Positions 16,672 to 24,746 of a stretch of 64,000 bases of DNA are shown here, piece after piece. The stretch lies in assembly GCA_035624355.1 (NCBI GenBank), contig DASPRQ010000012.1, forward strand, positions 1 through 64,000. The letters are read 5' to 3'. The notes beneath the pieces were generated by a model. The model had not been told where the DNA came from. It did not search any database and saw only the letters and a list, made by a program, of their open reading frames with translations. Within the stretch, counting starts at the first letter, position 1, and every line of letters starts with the position of its first letter. Both the position numbers and the translations under genes were made by a program. The stretch comes from Usitatibacter sp035624355 (GTDB taxonomy: Bacteria > Pseudomonadota > Gammaproteobacteria > Burkholderiales > Usitatibacteraceae).

Positions 16672-17463
16672 CTAGCGGGCGGTCCAGCCGCCGTCGATCG
16701 AGAGCGCCGCGCCGTTCACCTGCGCCGCCGCCTCCGAGGCGAGGTAGAGCGCGAGGGCGGCCACGTCCTCGATGCGGATGAACTTCTTGGTGGGCTGGGG
16801 CGCGAGGATCACGTCGCGGATCACGTTCTCGCGCGCGATGCCGTGCACGCGCGCCTGGTCGTCGATCTGCTTCTCGACGATGGGCGTCATCACGTAGCCC
16901 GGGCAGATCGCGTTGGCGGTGATGCCGAGCTCGGCCACCTCGAGGGCGAGGGACTTCGTGAAGCCCACCACCCCGTGCTTGGCGGCGACGTAGGCGCTCT
17001 TGTAGGGTGAGGCGACGAGGCCGTGGGCCGAGGCGATGTTGATCACGCGCCCCCACTGCGCCTTCTTCATGCCGGGCAGCGCCGCGCGCGTGGCGTGGAA
17101 GGCCGAGGAGAGGTTGATCGCGAGGATCGCGTCCCACTTCTCGGGCGGGAACTCGTCCACGGGCGCCACGTGCTGGATGCCCGCGTTGTTCACGAGGATG
17201 TCGACGCGGCCGAAGGCCTTCGCGGCCTCGGCGATCATCGCCGCGATCTCGCCCGGTCGCGTCATGTCGGCGCCGTGGTAGAGCGCGCGCACGCCGTGCT
17301 CCTTCGCGATCGCCCCGCGCAGGGCCTCGATCTCGCCGGCCTCGCCCAGGCCGTTCAGCATCACGTTCGCGCCCTCGGCGGCGAAGCGCTCGGCGATGCC
17401 GCGCCCGATGCCGCTCGTCGATCCCGTGACGACCGCCGACTTGCCCGCGAGCTGCCTGCCCAT
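16672..17463 (-). CDS. bdhA: D-3-hydroxybutyrate dehydrogenase
   Basis: 263 residues, a classical short-chain dehydrogenase. NAD-binding TGSTSGIGRGIA is at residues 13-24, NNAGIQHV marks the second motif, and the catalytic set is Ser in NIASAHGLVASP and Tyr-x3-Lys in SAYVAAKHG. AGIQHV, the LVASPYKSAYVAAKHG segment and the C-terminal ALSIDGGWTAR strongly resemble bacterial 3-hydroxybutyrate dehydrogenases. It interconverts D-3-hydroxybutyrate and acetoacetate with NAD, as in polyhydroxybutyrate breakdown. The ATG at 17463 is set by a GGAGGAGG ribosome binding site. The downstream acetoacetyl-CoA synthetase supports the assignment. Confidence 0.93.
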   Translation of the reverse strand: MGRQLAGKSAVVTGSTSGIGRGIAERFAAEGANVMLNGLGEAGEIEALRGAIAKEHGVRALYHGADMTRPGEIAAMIAEAAKAFGRVDILVNNAGIQHVAPVDEFPPEKWDAILAINLSSAFHATRAALPGMKKAQWGRVINIASAHGLVASPYKSAYVAAKHGVVGFTKSLALEVAELGITANAICPGYVMTPIVEKQIDDQARVHGIARENVIRDVILAPQPTKKFIRIEDVAALALYLASEAAAQVNGAALSIDGGWTAR

Positions 17464-17516
17464 GTCCGTGCCTCCTCCTTCGCTTGCGCGGGTCCGCGTG
17501 CGCGGCCCGCGCGGGT

Positions 17517-17999
17517 TCATCCGGCGGCCCGCCCGCCCTCGTCCGCCGCACCCGCGGCCGGCCGCACCATCTCGACGTGCGCGATGCCGTCCTCGTCGTA
17601 CGGCGCCGAGGCCGTGACGAAGCCGAGGTCCTGGTAGAAGCGCTCGAGCCGGCTCTGCGCCCCGATGCGCACCGCGCGCCCCGGCCAGAGCTCGGCCACG
17701 CGCTCGAGCGCCTCGCGCATGAGCGCGCGCCCCAGGCCCGTGCCGCGCACGGCCTGCGGCGTCACCACGCGCCCGATCGAGGGCTCGGCGAACTTCACGC
17801 CCGGCGGGACGATGCGGCAGTAGGCGACCAGCTCGGAGCCGCGGCGGCCGAGCAGGTGCCAGCACTCCGGATCGGCCCCGTCGAGGTCCTGGAACGCGCA
17901 CGCCTGCTCGACCACGAAGGCCGCCGCGCGGGCCCGGTAGATGTCGTGGATCTCCCGCGGGGCGAGCTCGTCGAAGCGGGCGAGGCGCCAGGCGATCAC
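17517..17999 (-). CDS. GNAT acetyltransferase, ElaA-like
   Basis: 160 residues, matching ElaA proteins in length. The start WRLARFDEL and IYRARAAAFVVEQ, the dyad CAFQDLDGADPECWHL, and the acetyl-CoA loop VRGTGLGRALM followed by AQSRLERFYQDLGF are family hallmarks. It is a probable cytoplasmic N-acetyltransferase of unknown substrate. It precedes bdhA by 53 bases on the same strand and follows the PEP synthase gene end by 34 bases. Confidence 0.9.
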   Translation of the reverse strand: MIAWRLARFDELAPREIHDIYRARAAAFVVEQACAFQDLDGADPECWHLLGRRGSELVAYCRIVPPGVKFAEPSIGRVVTPQAVRGTGLGRALMREALERVAELWPGRAVRIGAQSRLERFYQDLGFVTASAPYDEDGIAHVEMVRPAAGAADEGGRAAG

Positions 18000-18033
18000 G
18001 TCCGGGTCCCGGCGGCTTGGGCCTCGGATGCCG

Positions 18034-20430
18034 CTAGCGGCTCGAGGCCTCTGCGGCGGCCGCGACCTTCGCGAGGTACAGCCACGTCTCGACCACCGTG
18101 TCGGGGTTGAGGGACATGGACTCGATCCCCTCCTGCATCAGCCACTCGGCGAGGTCGGGGTAGTCGCTCGGGCCCTGGCCGCAGATGCCGACGTATTTCC
18201 CCGCCCTGCGGCAGGCCTGGATCGCGAGGTGCAGCATGCGCTTCACCGCCGCGTCGCGCTCGTCGAAGGCCTCCATCACGAGGCCCGAGTCGCGGTCCAG
18301 CGCCAGCGTCATCTGCGTCATGTCGTTCGAGCCGATCGAGAAGCCGTCGAAGTGGCGCAGGAACTCGTCGGCGAGGATCGCGTTGGACGGGATCTCGCAC
18401 ATCATCACCACCTTGAGGCCGTTCTTGCCGCGCTCGAGGCCGTTCTCCTTGAGGATCGCGAGCACCTTCTCGCCCTCGGCCACCGTCCGGACGAACGGGA
18501 TCATGATCTCCACGTTCGTGAGCCCCATCGCGTCGCGCACCTTGCGCAGCGCCTCGCACTCGAGCCGGAAGCAGTCGCGGAACGAGTCGGCCACGTAGCG
18601 CGAGGCCCCGCGGAAGCCGAGCATCGGGTTCTCCTCGTTCGGCTCGTAGCGCGTGCCGCCGATGAGGTTGCGGTACTCGTTGCTCTTGAAGTCGGACATC
18701 CTCACGATCACCTTCTTGGGCCAGAAGGCCGCGGCGATGGTGCCCACCCCTTCGGCGATCTTCTCCACGTAGAAGCGCACCGGGTCCGGGTAGCCGCGCG
18801 ACTGGCGGGCGACCTGGGCCTTGAGCTCCGGCGGCAGCGTCCCGTGCTCGAGGCACGCCTTCGGATGGATCCCGATGGTGTTGGAGATGATGAACTCCAG
18901 GCGCGCGAGCCCGACGCCGTCGTTCGGCAGCTGGCAGAAGTCGAACGCGAGCTGGGGGTTGCCCACGTTCATGGCGATCTTCACGGGGATCGCGGGCATG
19001 CGCTCGAGGGACACGTCCACCGCCTCGTAGTCCGCCTTCCCGGAGTAGATGTAGCCCGTGTCGCCCTCGGCGCAGGAGACGGTCACCTCGGCGCCCTCCT
19101 TGAGCGTGCGCGTGGCGCTCTCGCAGCCCACCACCGCCGGCACGCCCAGCTCGCGCGCGATGATCGCGGCGTGGCAGGTGCGCCCGCCGCGGTTGGTCAC
19201 GATCGCCGCGGCGCGCTTCATGACCGGCTCCCAGTTGGGGTCGGTCATGTCCGTGACGAGCACGTCGCCGTCCTGCACGCGGCCGATCTCGGCCACGCTC
19301 TTCACCACGCGCACGCGCCCCTGCCCGATCTTCGAGCCGATCGCGCGCCCCGTGGCGAGCACCTCGCCGCGCCGCCCGATGCGGTAGCGCGTGATCGTGT
19401 CCCTGCGCTTGTCCCGGCTCTTCACCGTCTCGGGGCGCGCCTGGAGCACGTAGATGCGGCCGTCCTCGCCGTCGCGGCCCCACTCGATGTCCATGGGGCG
19501 GCCGTAGTGCTTCTCGATCGCGACCGCGTAGCGCGCGAGCTCCTCCACCTCGGCGTCGTCGAGCGAGAACCGGTCGCGCTCGGCGGCCTCCACGTCGACC
19601 TCCCTCACCGAGCGCCCCGCCCTCGCGTCGGCGTCGAACACGAGCTTGATCGCCTTCCCCCCGAGCGCGCGGCGCAGGATCGCGGGCTTGCCGGCGGCGA
19701 GGCACAGCTTCGAGACGTAGAACTCGTCGGGATTCACCGAGCCCTGCACCACGGTCTCGCCCAGCCCGTAGCCCGAGGTGATGAACACCACGTCGCGGAA
19801 GCCCGATTCGGTGTCGAGGGTGAAGGCGACGCCCGCCGCCCCGAGGTCGCTGCGCACCATGCGCTGCACGCCGGCCGAGATCGAGACGTCCGAGTGCCGG
19901 AAGCCCTTGTGCACGCGATAGGCGATGGCGCGGTCGTTGTAGAGCGAAGCGAAGACGCGCCGCACGGCGTCGAGCACGTTGTCGACGCCGCGGATGTTGA
20001 GGTAGGTCTCCTGCTGCCCCGCGAAGGAGGCGTCCGGCAGGTCCTCGGCGGTGGCCGAGGAGCGCACCGCGAAGCTCGCCCGCGGCGACTCGCCCGCCGC
20101 GCGCGCGTACTCCTCGCGGATCTCCCGCTCGAGCTCGGGGGGAATCGCGCCGGACTCCACGAGCGCGCGCACCGCGGCCCCCGCGCGGGCGAGCGCCTCG
20201 ACGTCGCCCACGTCGAGGCCCGCGAGCGCCGCGACGATGCGCTCGGCGAGCCCGTTGTGGGCCACGAAATCGTCGAAGGCCTGCGCCGTCGTGGCGAAGC
20301 CGCCGGGCACGCGCACGCCGCTCGCGGCGAGCTGGCTGATGAGCTCGCCCAGGGAAGCGTTCTTGCCGCCCACGGCGGCCACGTCGGTCATGCGCAGCGA
20401 TTGGAGGGGTCGGACGTAGCGGCTCGCCAT
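18034..20430 (-). CDS. ppsA: phosphoenolpyruvate synthase
   Basis: 798 residues from the ATG at 20430, normal for PpsA. The N-terminal ATP-binding domain begins VGGKNASLGELI and includes FAVRSSATAEDLPDASFAGQ. The swivelling phosphohistidine domain has GGRTCHAAIIARELG with the catalytic His near 419 and the regulatory Thr two residues before. The C-terminal PEP/pyruvate barrel has GSNDMTQMTLA and GICGQGPSDYP with the catalytic Cys. It converts pyruvate, ATP and water to PEP, AMP and phosphate for gluconeogenesis. It diverges from ppsR, whose product modifies that Thr. Confidence 0.96.
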   Translation of the reverse strand: MASRYVRPLQSLRMTDVAAVGGKNASLGELISQLAASGVRVPGGFATTAQAFDDFVAHNGLAERIVAALAGLDVGDVEALARAGAAVRALVESGAIPPELEREIREEYARAAGESPRASFAVRSSATAEDLPDASFAGQQETYLNIRGVDNVLDAVRRVFASLYNDRAIAYRVHKGFRHSDVSISAGVQRMVRSDLGAAGVAFTLDTESGFRDVVFITSGYGLGETVVQGSVNPDEFYVSKLCLAAGKPAILRRALGGKAIKLVFDADARAGRSVREVDVEAAERDRFSLDDAEVEELARYAVAIEKHYGRPMDIEWGRDGEDGRIYVLQARPETVKSRDKRRDTITRYRIGRRGEVLATGRAIGSKIGQGRVRVVKSVAEIGRVQDGDVLVTDMTDPNWEPVMKRAAAIVTNRGGRTCHAAIIARELGVPAVVGCESATRTLKEGAEVTVSCAEGDTGYIYSGKADYEAVDVSLERMPAIPVKIAMNVGNPQLAFDFCQLPNDGVGLARLEFIISNTIGIHPKACLEHGTLPPELKAQVARQSRGYPDPVRFYVEKIAEGVGTIAAAFWPKKVIVRMSDFKSNEYRNLIGGTRYEPNEENPMLGFRGASRYVADSFRDCFRLECEALRKVRDAMGLTNVEIMIPFVRTVAEGEKVLAILKENGLERGKNGLKVVMMCEIPSNAILADEFLRHFDGFSIGSNDMTQMTLALDRDSGLVMEAFDERDAAVKRMLHLAIQACRRAGKYVGICGQGPSDYPDLAEWLMQEGIESMSLNPDTVVETWLYLAKVAAAAEASSR

Positions 20431-20467
20431 GGCGGGGTCTTGGGGCAACGGGCGGTCGAAGCTTGCA

Positions 20468-20473
20468 ATTATA
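20468..20473 (-). promoter_or_regulatory. -10 box for ppsA
   Basis: A consensus TATAAT on the minus strand lies 37 bases before the ppsA ATG in the 103-base divergent spacer. No convincing -35 is visible at the standard distance. Confidence 0.45.
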
Positions 20474-20533
20474 GCCAACGGGATACGACAATGTTGCGGC
20501 GCATCATCCCCCACCCCTTTCCGCCACCCGGCC

Positions 20534-21358
20534 ATGCCCCATCGCAAGCGCGTTTTCTTCGTTTCGGACCGCACCGGCATCACCGTCGAGGGCCTCGGCT
20601 CGTCGCTGCTCTCGCAGTTCCCCGACGTGGACCTCGTCCGCGTGACCCTGCCCTTCACCGACAGCGTCGAGAAGGCGCGCGAGGTGGTCGGCCAGGTGAA
20701 CCAGGCGCACCGCGACTCGGGCAGCCGGCCGCTCGTGTTCTCCTCGATCGTCGACGACGCGGTGCGCGCCGAGATCAACCGCGCCGACGGCCTGGTGCTC
20801 GACCTCTTCGAGCGCTTCATCGTGCCGCTCGAGAACGAGCTCGGGGCGAAGTCGATGCACGCGGTGGGCCGCACCCACAGCGTCGGCAACGTGAAGGACT
20901 ACAACCACCGCATCGAGGCGATCAACTACACGCTCGCCCACGACGACGGCGTGACCCACCGCGGGCTCGAGGACGCGGACATCATCCTGATCGGGGTCTC
21001 GCGCAGCGGGAAGACCCCCACGTGCCTCTACATGGCGATGCAGTTCGGCATCAAGGCGGCCAACTATCCGCTCATCCCCGAGGACCTCGAGGCGAACCGC
21101 CTGCCGCCCTCGCTCCTGCCGCTCAAGGAGAAGGTCTGGGGCCTGTCGATCTCGCCCGAGCGGCTGAACCACATCCGCCGGGAGCGCCGCCCGGACTCGC
21201 GCTACGCCTCCCTCGAGAACTGCCGCTACGAGGTGGCGGCCGCCGAGAAGCTCATGCGCCAGGCGCAGGTCCCGTTCCTCGACTCCACCACCAAGTCGAT
21301 CGAGGAGATCGCCACGCACATGCTGCACGAGGCGCACCTCGTGCGGCGCGTGTACTAA
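20534..21358 (+). CDS. ppsR: PEP synthase regulatory kinase/phosphorylase (PSRP)
   Basis: 274 residues from the ATG at 20534, which gives the family start PHRKRVFFVSDRTGIT. The P-loop-like IGVSRSGKTPTCLYMA (DUF299 signature) sits near residue 155, and the RTHSVGNVKDYNHRIEAINY segment is well conserved. The enzyme uses ADP to phosphorylate the regulatory Thr beside the catalytic His of PEP synthase and removes it by phosphorolysis, switching PpsA off and on. Divergence from ppsA fits this role. Confidence 0.95.
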   Translation: MPHRKRVFFVSDRTGITVEGLGSSLLSQFPDVDLVRVTLPFTDSVEKAREVVGQVNQAHRDSGSRPLVFSSIVDDAVRAEINRADGLVLDLFERFIVPLENELGAKSMHAVGRTHSVGNVKDYNHRIEAINYTLAHDDGVTHRGLEDADIILIGVSRSGKTPTCLYMAMQFGIKAANYPLIPEDLEANRLPPSLLPLKEKVWGLSISPERLNHIRRERRPDSRYASLENCRYEVAAAEKLMRQAQVPFLDSTTKSIEEIATHMLHEAHLVRRVY

Positions 21359-21372
21359 GATAGCTGCCGAGA

Positions 21373-21389
21373 GGCGGCTTGAAGCCGCC
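21373..21389. terminator. GC hairpin between ppsR and the autotransporter gene
   Basis: GGCGGC-TTGAA-GCCGCC forms a stem of at least six GC pairs 15 bases after the ppsR stop. There is no T tract, so it may be a weak terminator or an mRNA-end hairpin. Confidence 0.35.
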
Positions 21390-21419
21390 CGCGAACGACC
21401 AATCCCCCCGGAGGAACCC

Positions 21420-23321
21420 ATGAAGATGAAGAAGCGGATTCTCCCCGCCCTGCTCGCCGCGGCCCTCGCCGGCGCATCGGCGGGCGTCGCCGACGCCGCC
21501 CAGTTCAGCAACGTCGTCGTGTTCGGCGACAGCCTTTCCGACGCGGGCTACTACCGGCCCTTCCTCGCGGCCCTGGGGCTGCCCCCGCAGGTGGTCGCGA
21601 CGCTGGGGCGCTTCACGACCAACCCCGGCCCCGTGTGGTCGGAGCTCGTGTCCCAGTTCTACGGCGTGACCCCGGGAGCCAGCAACGCCGGGGGCTTCAT
21701 CTTCGCGCAAGGCGGCGCCCGCGTGGCGCAGGACTCGGCCTCGACCCCGCCGGGCTCGGCCCAGCGGCCCGTGAGCACCCAGGTGAACGAGTACCTGGCG
21801 GCGAGCGGCGGCAAGGCGGACCCCAACGCGCTCTACGCGGTGTGGATCGGCGCGAACGACATCTTCCAGAACCTGGCGCTGCTGCAGGCCGGAGCCATCG
21901 ACCAGAATACCCTGCAGAACAACGTGCTCGGCGCCGCCGGCGCCGAGGTGGCGCAGATCGGGCGGCTGCGCGCGGCGGGCGCGCGCTACGTCATGGTCTT
22001 CGGGCTGCCCGACATCGGGGGAACGCTCGCCTTCGCGGGCTCCCCGGCCAACGCGGCGGCGGTGACCCAGCTTTCCGCCGGCTACAACACGACGCTCTTC
22101 TCGGGCCTCGCGGAAGCCGGCATCCAGGCGATCCCGGTGGACACGTTCTCGCTCCTCACCGAGGTGCTCGCCAATCACGCGGCCTACGGACTCACCAACG
22201 TCACCTCGATGGCCTGCGGGCCGTTCCCACCCATCACGACGCCCTCGACCATAAGCGCGCAGTTCTGCGGGCCCACCAACCTCGTCGCGCCGAACGCGGA
22301 CCAGACCTACCTCTTCGCCGACGCCATCCACCCGACGACCGCCGCCCAGGCGATCATCGCGCAGTTCGCCGAGTCGCTGATCGAGGGCCCGACGCAGTAC
22401 TCGCTGCTCGCCGAGACGCCGCTGCGCGCCCGCGCCTCGCACGTGCAGACGCTGAACGACGGCCTGCTCATGGGCGGGGCCGAGCCCGTGGGCCGCTTCA
22501 AGGCGTTCGCCTCCGCCGACGGCGCGAACTTCGACATCGCCTCGGGGACCGGCAACAGCGGCATGGACAGCAACCACTCGGCCGTGAGCGTGGGTGTCAC
22601 GGTGCGCGTTTCCGAGATCTTCGCCCTCGGGGCGGCCTTCGGCCAGGACCGGGCGAACGCGAGCTTCGGCGACAACGCCGGGGGCTTCAATACGCGCGAG
22701 GACGTGTACTCGCTCTTCGGCGCCGTGCACTGGAGCGGGTTCTACGGCACCGGCGTCTTCTCGATCGGCAACATCAACTACCACGGCATCCAGCGCAACA
22801 TCGCCCTGGGGCCGCTGGTGCGCACCGCGAGCGCGACGACCGACGGCGCCAATGGCTCGGCGTTCCTGAGCGCCGGCTACGATTTCCGCCTCGGGGACCT
22901 CTCCATCGGGCCCACGGTGGCCGTCACGAGCCAGGACGTCACGGTGAACGCGTTCGACGAGGCGGGCGCCGGCTCCGCGGACCTGCACATCGCGCAGCAG
23001 ACGCGGCGCTCGGAAATCTGCAGCGGCGGCATCCGCGCCTCCTACGCGCTCGGCCGCTGGACGCCGTGGCTGCGCGTGACCGCCGACAGGGAGCAGAAGG
23101 ACGATCCGCGCTTCGTGACCGCCTCGCCCCTGTCGATCCCGACCGGGAACAGCTACTCGATCCCGGCCTACATGCCCGATACGAGCTTCGTGACGACCGC
23201 GCTCGGGCTGAACGGCCATCTCGGGGACCAGCTGGCGGTGAGCCTCACGTACTACAACGTCTCCGGGCGCTCGGGCATCAAGGAGGACGGCTTCGGCGGC
23301 ACCGTCTCGTACCGGTTCTGA
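21420..23321 (+). CDS. GDSL-type esterase autotransporter
   Basis: 633 residues. A signal peptide ends near ASAGVADA. The passenger is an SGNH/GDSL esterase: FGDSLSDAGYY (S38), the Gly/Asn blocks GGFIFAQGGARVAQD and WIGANDIF, and the Asp/His pair in ADAIHPTTAA near residue 300. From about residue 340 a C-terminal beta-barrel of the autotransporter family follows and ends in aromatic SYRF, as in EstA of Pseudomonas. It is therefore a probable outer-membrane-anchored lipase/esterase exposed at the surface. GGAGGA lies seven bases before the ATG. Confidence 0.92.
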   Translation: MKMKKRILPALLAAALAGASAGVADAAQFSNVVVFGDSLSDAGYYRPFLAALGLPPQVVATLGRFTTNPGPVWSELVSQFYGVTPGASNAGGFIFAQGGARVAQDSASTPPGSAQRPVSTQVNEYLAASGGKADPNALYAVWIGANDIFQNLALLQAGAIDQNTLQNNVLGAAGAEVAQIGRLRAAGARYVMVFGLPDIGGTLAFAGSPANAAAVTQLSAGYNTTLFSGLAEAGIQAIPVDTFSLLTEVLANHAAYGLTNVTSMACGPFPPITTPSTISAQFCGPTNLVAPNADQTYLFADAIHPTTAAQAIIAQFAESLIEGPTQYSLLAETPLRARASHVQTLNDGLLMGGAEPVGRFKAFASADGANFDIASGTGNSGMDSNHSAVSVGVTVRVSEIFALGAAFGQDRANASFGDNAGGFNTREDVYSLFGAVHWSGFYGTGVFSIGNINYHGIQRNIALGPLVRTASATTDGANGSAFLSAGYDFRLGDLSIGPTVAVTSQDVTVNAFDEAGAGSADLHIAQQTRRSEICSGGIRASYALGRWTPWLRVTADREQKDDPRFVTASPLSIPTGNSYSIPAYMPDTSFVTTALGLNGHLGDQLAVSLTYYNVSGRSGIKEDGFGGTVSYRF

Positions 23322-23334
23322 GGCGCGGCGGCCG

Positions 23335-23619
23335 CTACGGCGCCTCGTCCGGGGGGCGCTGCGCGAGGAAGCCGCGCGCCTCCTCCTGCAGCGCCCGGTA
23401 CGAGCGCTCCCACTCGCCGCCGCGCGGCACGGCGCGCGCGATCCGCTCCAGGAACGCCTCGTAGCGCGCGCATCGCTCCCGCGCGGCCTCGAGCGCCTCG
23501 TCGTGCTCGAAGCCGTAGACGATCTCGATGCGGCCGAAGTCGCACACGCCCACGCAGTCCCGGGGCACCTCGATGCGCCCGCATCCGGCGCATTGCCACG
23601 CCTTCACCCGTTCGGCCAT
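23335..23619 (-). CDS. small Cys-rich protein of unknown function
   Basis: 94 residues starting MAERVKAWQCAGCGRIEVP, with a knuckle CAGC and a following CVGVCDFG that could bind one metal ion, then a helical, charged C-terminal half. No transport signal. It ends convergently 13 bases from the autotransporter gene and diverges from the DUF2007-type gene. Similar short proteins occur in betaproteobacteria, but I cannot name a function. Confidence 0.75.
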   Translation of the reverse strand: MAERVKAWQCAGCGRIEVPRDCVGVCDFGRIEIVYGFEHDEALEAARERCARYEAFLERIARAVPRGGEWERSYRALQEEARGFLAQRPPDEAP

Positions 23620-23666
23620 CTCGCCACCCGTCGACCTTGTCCTTCGCCTACGATAGCGCGCCGGAC

Positions 23667-23672
23667 CATAAT
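23667..23672 (+). promoter_or_regulatory. -10 box upstream of the DUF2007-type gene
   Basis: CATAAT lies nine bases before the ATG at 23682, with only GGGGGCGCC between. Confidence 0.35.
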
Positions 23673-23681
23673 GGGGGCGCC

Positions 23682-23996
23682 ATGCCGATGAAGCGCATCC
23701 ACGCCGCCGCGAACCTGCCCGAAGCCCACCTGCTGCTCGACCTCCTCGCGCAGCGCGGCATCCGCGCGCGCGTGTTCAACGCCAACGCCTCGAGCCTCGC
23801 GGGGGAGCTTCCGATCGAGGCCTCGCTCCCCCAGGTCTGGGTGGACGATGCCCGCGACGCGGCCCGGGCCCGGAAGCTGATCGACGAGTACCTGCGCTCG
23901 GGCACGGGCGCGCCCGTGAAATGCCCCGCCTGCGGCGAGGAGAACCCCTCGTCGTTCGACCTGTGCTGGGCCTGCGGCGCCGGCCTCGAGCGCTAG
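23682..23996 (+). CDS. DUF2007-type protein fused to a zinc ribbon
   Basis: 104 residues from 23682. The N-terminal 70 residues form a DUF2007-like (putative signal-transducing) domain: RIHAAANLPEAHLLLDLL, RARVFNANASSLAGELP, and a WVDDARDAARARKLI helix. The C-terminus is a CPAC-CWAC zinc ribbon (CPACGEENPSSFDLCWACG). Cytoplasmic; role unknown. The start may also be the next Met two codons on. Confidence 0.85.
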   Translation: MPMKRIHAAANLPEAHLLLDLLAQRGIRARVFNANASSLAGELPIEASLPQVWVDDARDAARARKLIDEYLRSGTGAPVKCPACGEENPSSFDLCWACGAGLER

Positions 23997-24035
23997 CCGC
24001 ACGGGCCCGCGGCACCGGGACGGCCGCAGCGGGCA

Positions 24036-24746
24036 TCAGACCCTCAGGGTGAATGGCGTGAACTTCGTGTGCCGGTCGTAGTAGTCCTCGTGCTCGGAGC
24101 GCTTGAGCGCCCCCACGATCCAGTAGGTGGCCGGCGTGAGCACCACCTCCACGCCCACCTTCGCGACGAACTGCGCCAGCATCACCACGGGCAGCTTCTC
24201 GTTCGGCACGATGCCGGTGCCGTAGAGGGCGAGCGGGTAGAAGATGAGCGAGTCCACGCCCTCGCCGAAGATCGTCGAGCCGATGGTGCGGGTCCAGAGC
24301 CAGCGGCCCGAAGTCATGATCTTCATCTTCGCGAGCACGAAGGAGTTCACGAACTCCCCGCAGAAGTACGCCACCATCGAGGCCGAGGCGATGCGCCACG
24401 TGGAGCCGAAGGCGACCTCGTAGGCGTCCTGGTGCTTCCAGAACGGCGCGGGCGGCAGGCCGACGACGACCCAGGACATGAACGACGCGAAGGCGAGCCC
24501 CCCGAACCCGGCCCAGATCACGCGGCGGCTGCGCGCGTAGCCGTACACCTCGGTGAGGACGTCGCCGAAGACGTAGGAGATCGGGAAGAACAGCACCCCG
24601 GCCCCGAACGTGAGCGTGCCCACGACGGGCAGGCTCACCTGCGCGATCTTGGCCGGCCCGATCAGGTTGGAGCACACGAGCACCACCACGAACGCCGCCA
24701 TCACGAACTCGTAGTACTTGTACGAGCGCCGCGCGTGGGTCGTCAT
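24036..24746 (-). CDS. queuosine precursor transporter (VUT family, YhhQ-like)
   Basis: 236 residues with about six hydrophobic segments. Family landmarks are VLVCSNLIGPAKI, FFPISYVFGDVLTEVYGY, and GEGVDSLIFYPLALYG with the conserved acidic residue. YhhQ imports 7-deazaguanine precursors (preQ0/preQ1) across the inner membrane. The ATG overlaps the stop of the upstream methyltransferase (ATGA). QueF lies 29 kb away and would reduce the imported preQ0. Confidence 0.92.
   Translation of the reverse strand: MTTHARRSYKYYEFVMAAFVVVLVCSNLIGPAKIAQVSLPVVGTLTFGAGVLFFPISYVFGDVLTEVYGYARSRRVIWAGFGGLAFASFMSWVVVGLPPAPFWKHQDAYEVAFGSTWRIASASMVAYFCGEFVNSFVLAKMKIMTSGRWLWTRTIGSTIFGEGVDSLIFYPLALYGTGIVPNEKLPVVMLAQFVAKVGVEVVLTPATYWIVGALKRSEHEDYYDRHTKFTPFTLRV

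Noticed and set aside
17941..21363. Long plus frame across ppsA and ppsR
   Set aside because: Antisense to ppsA and out of frame with ppsR; no recognisable domain.
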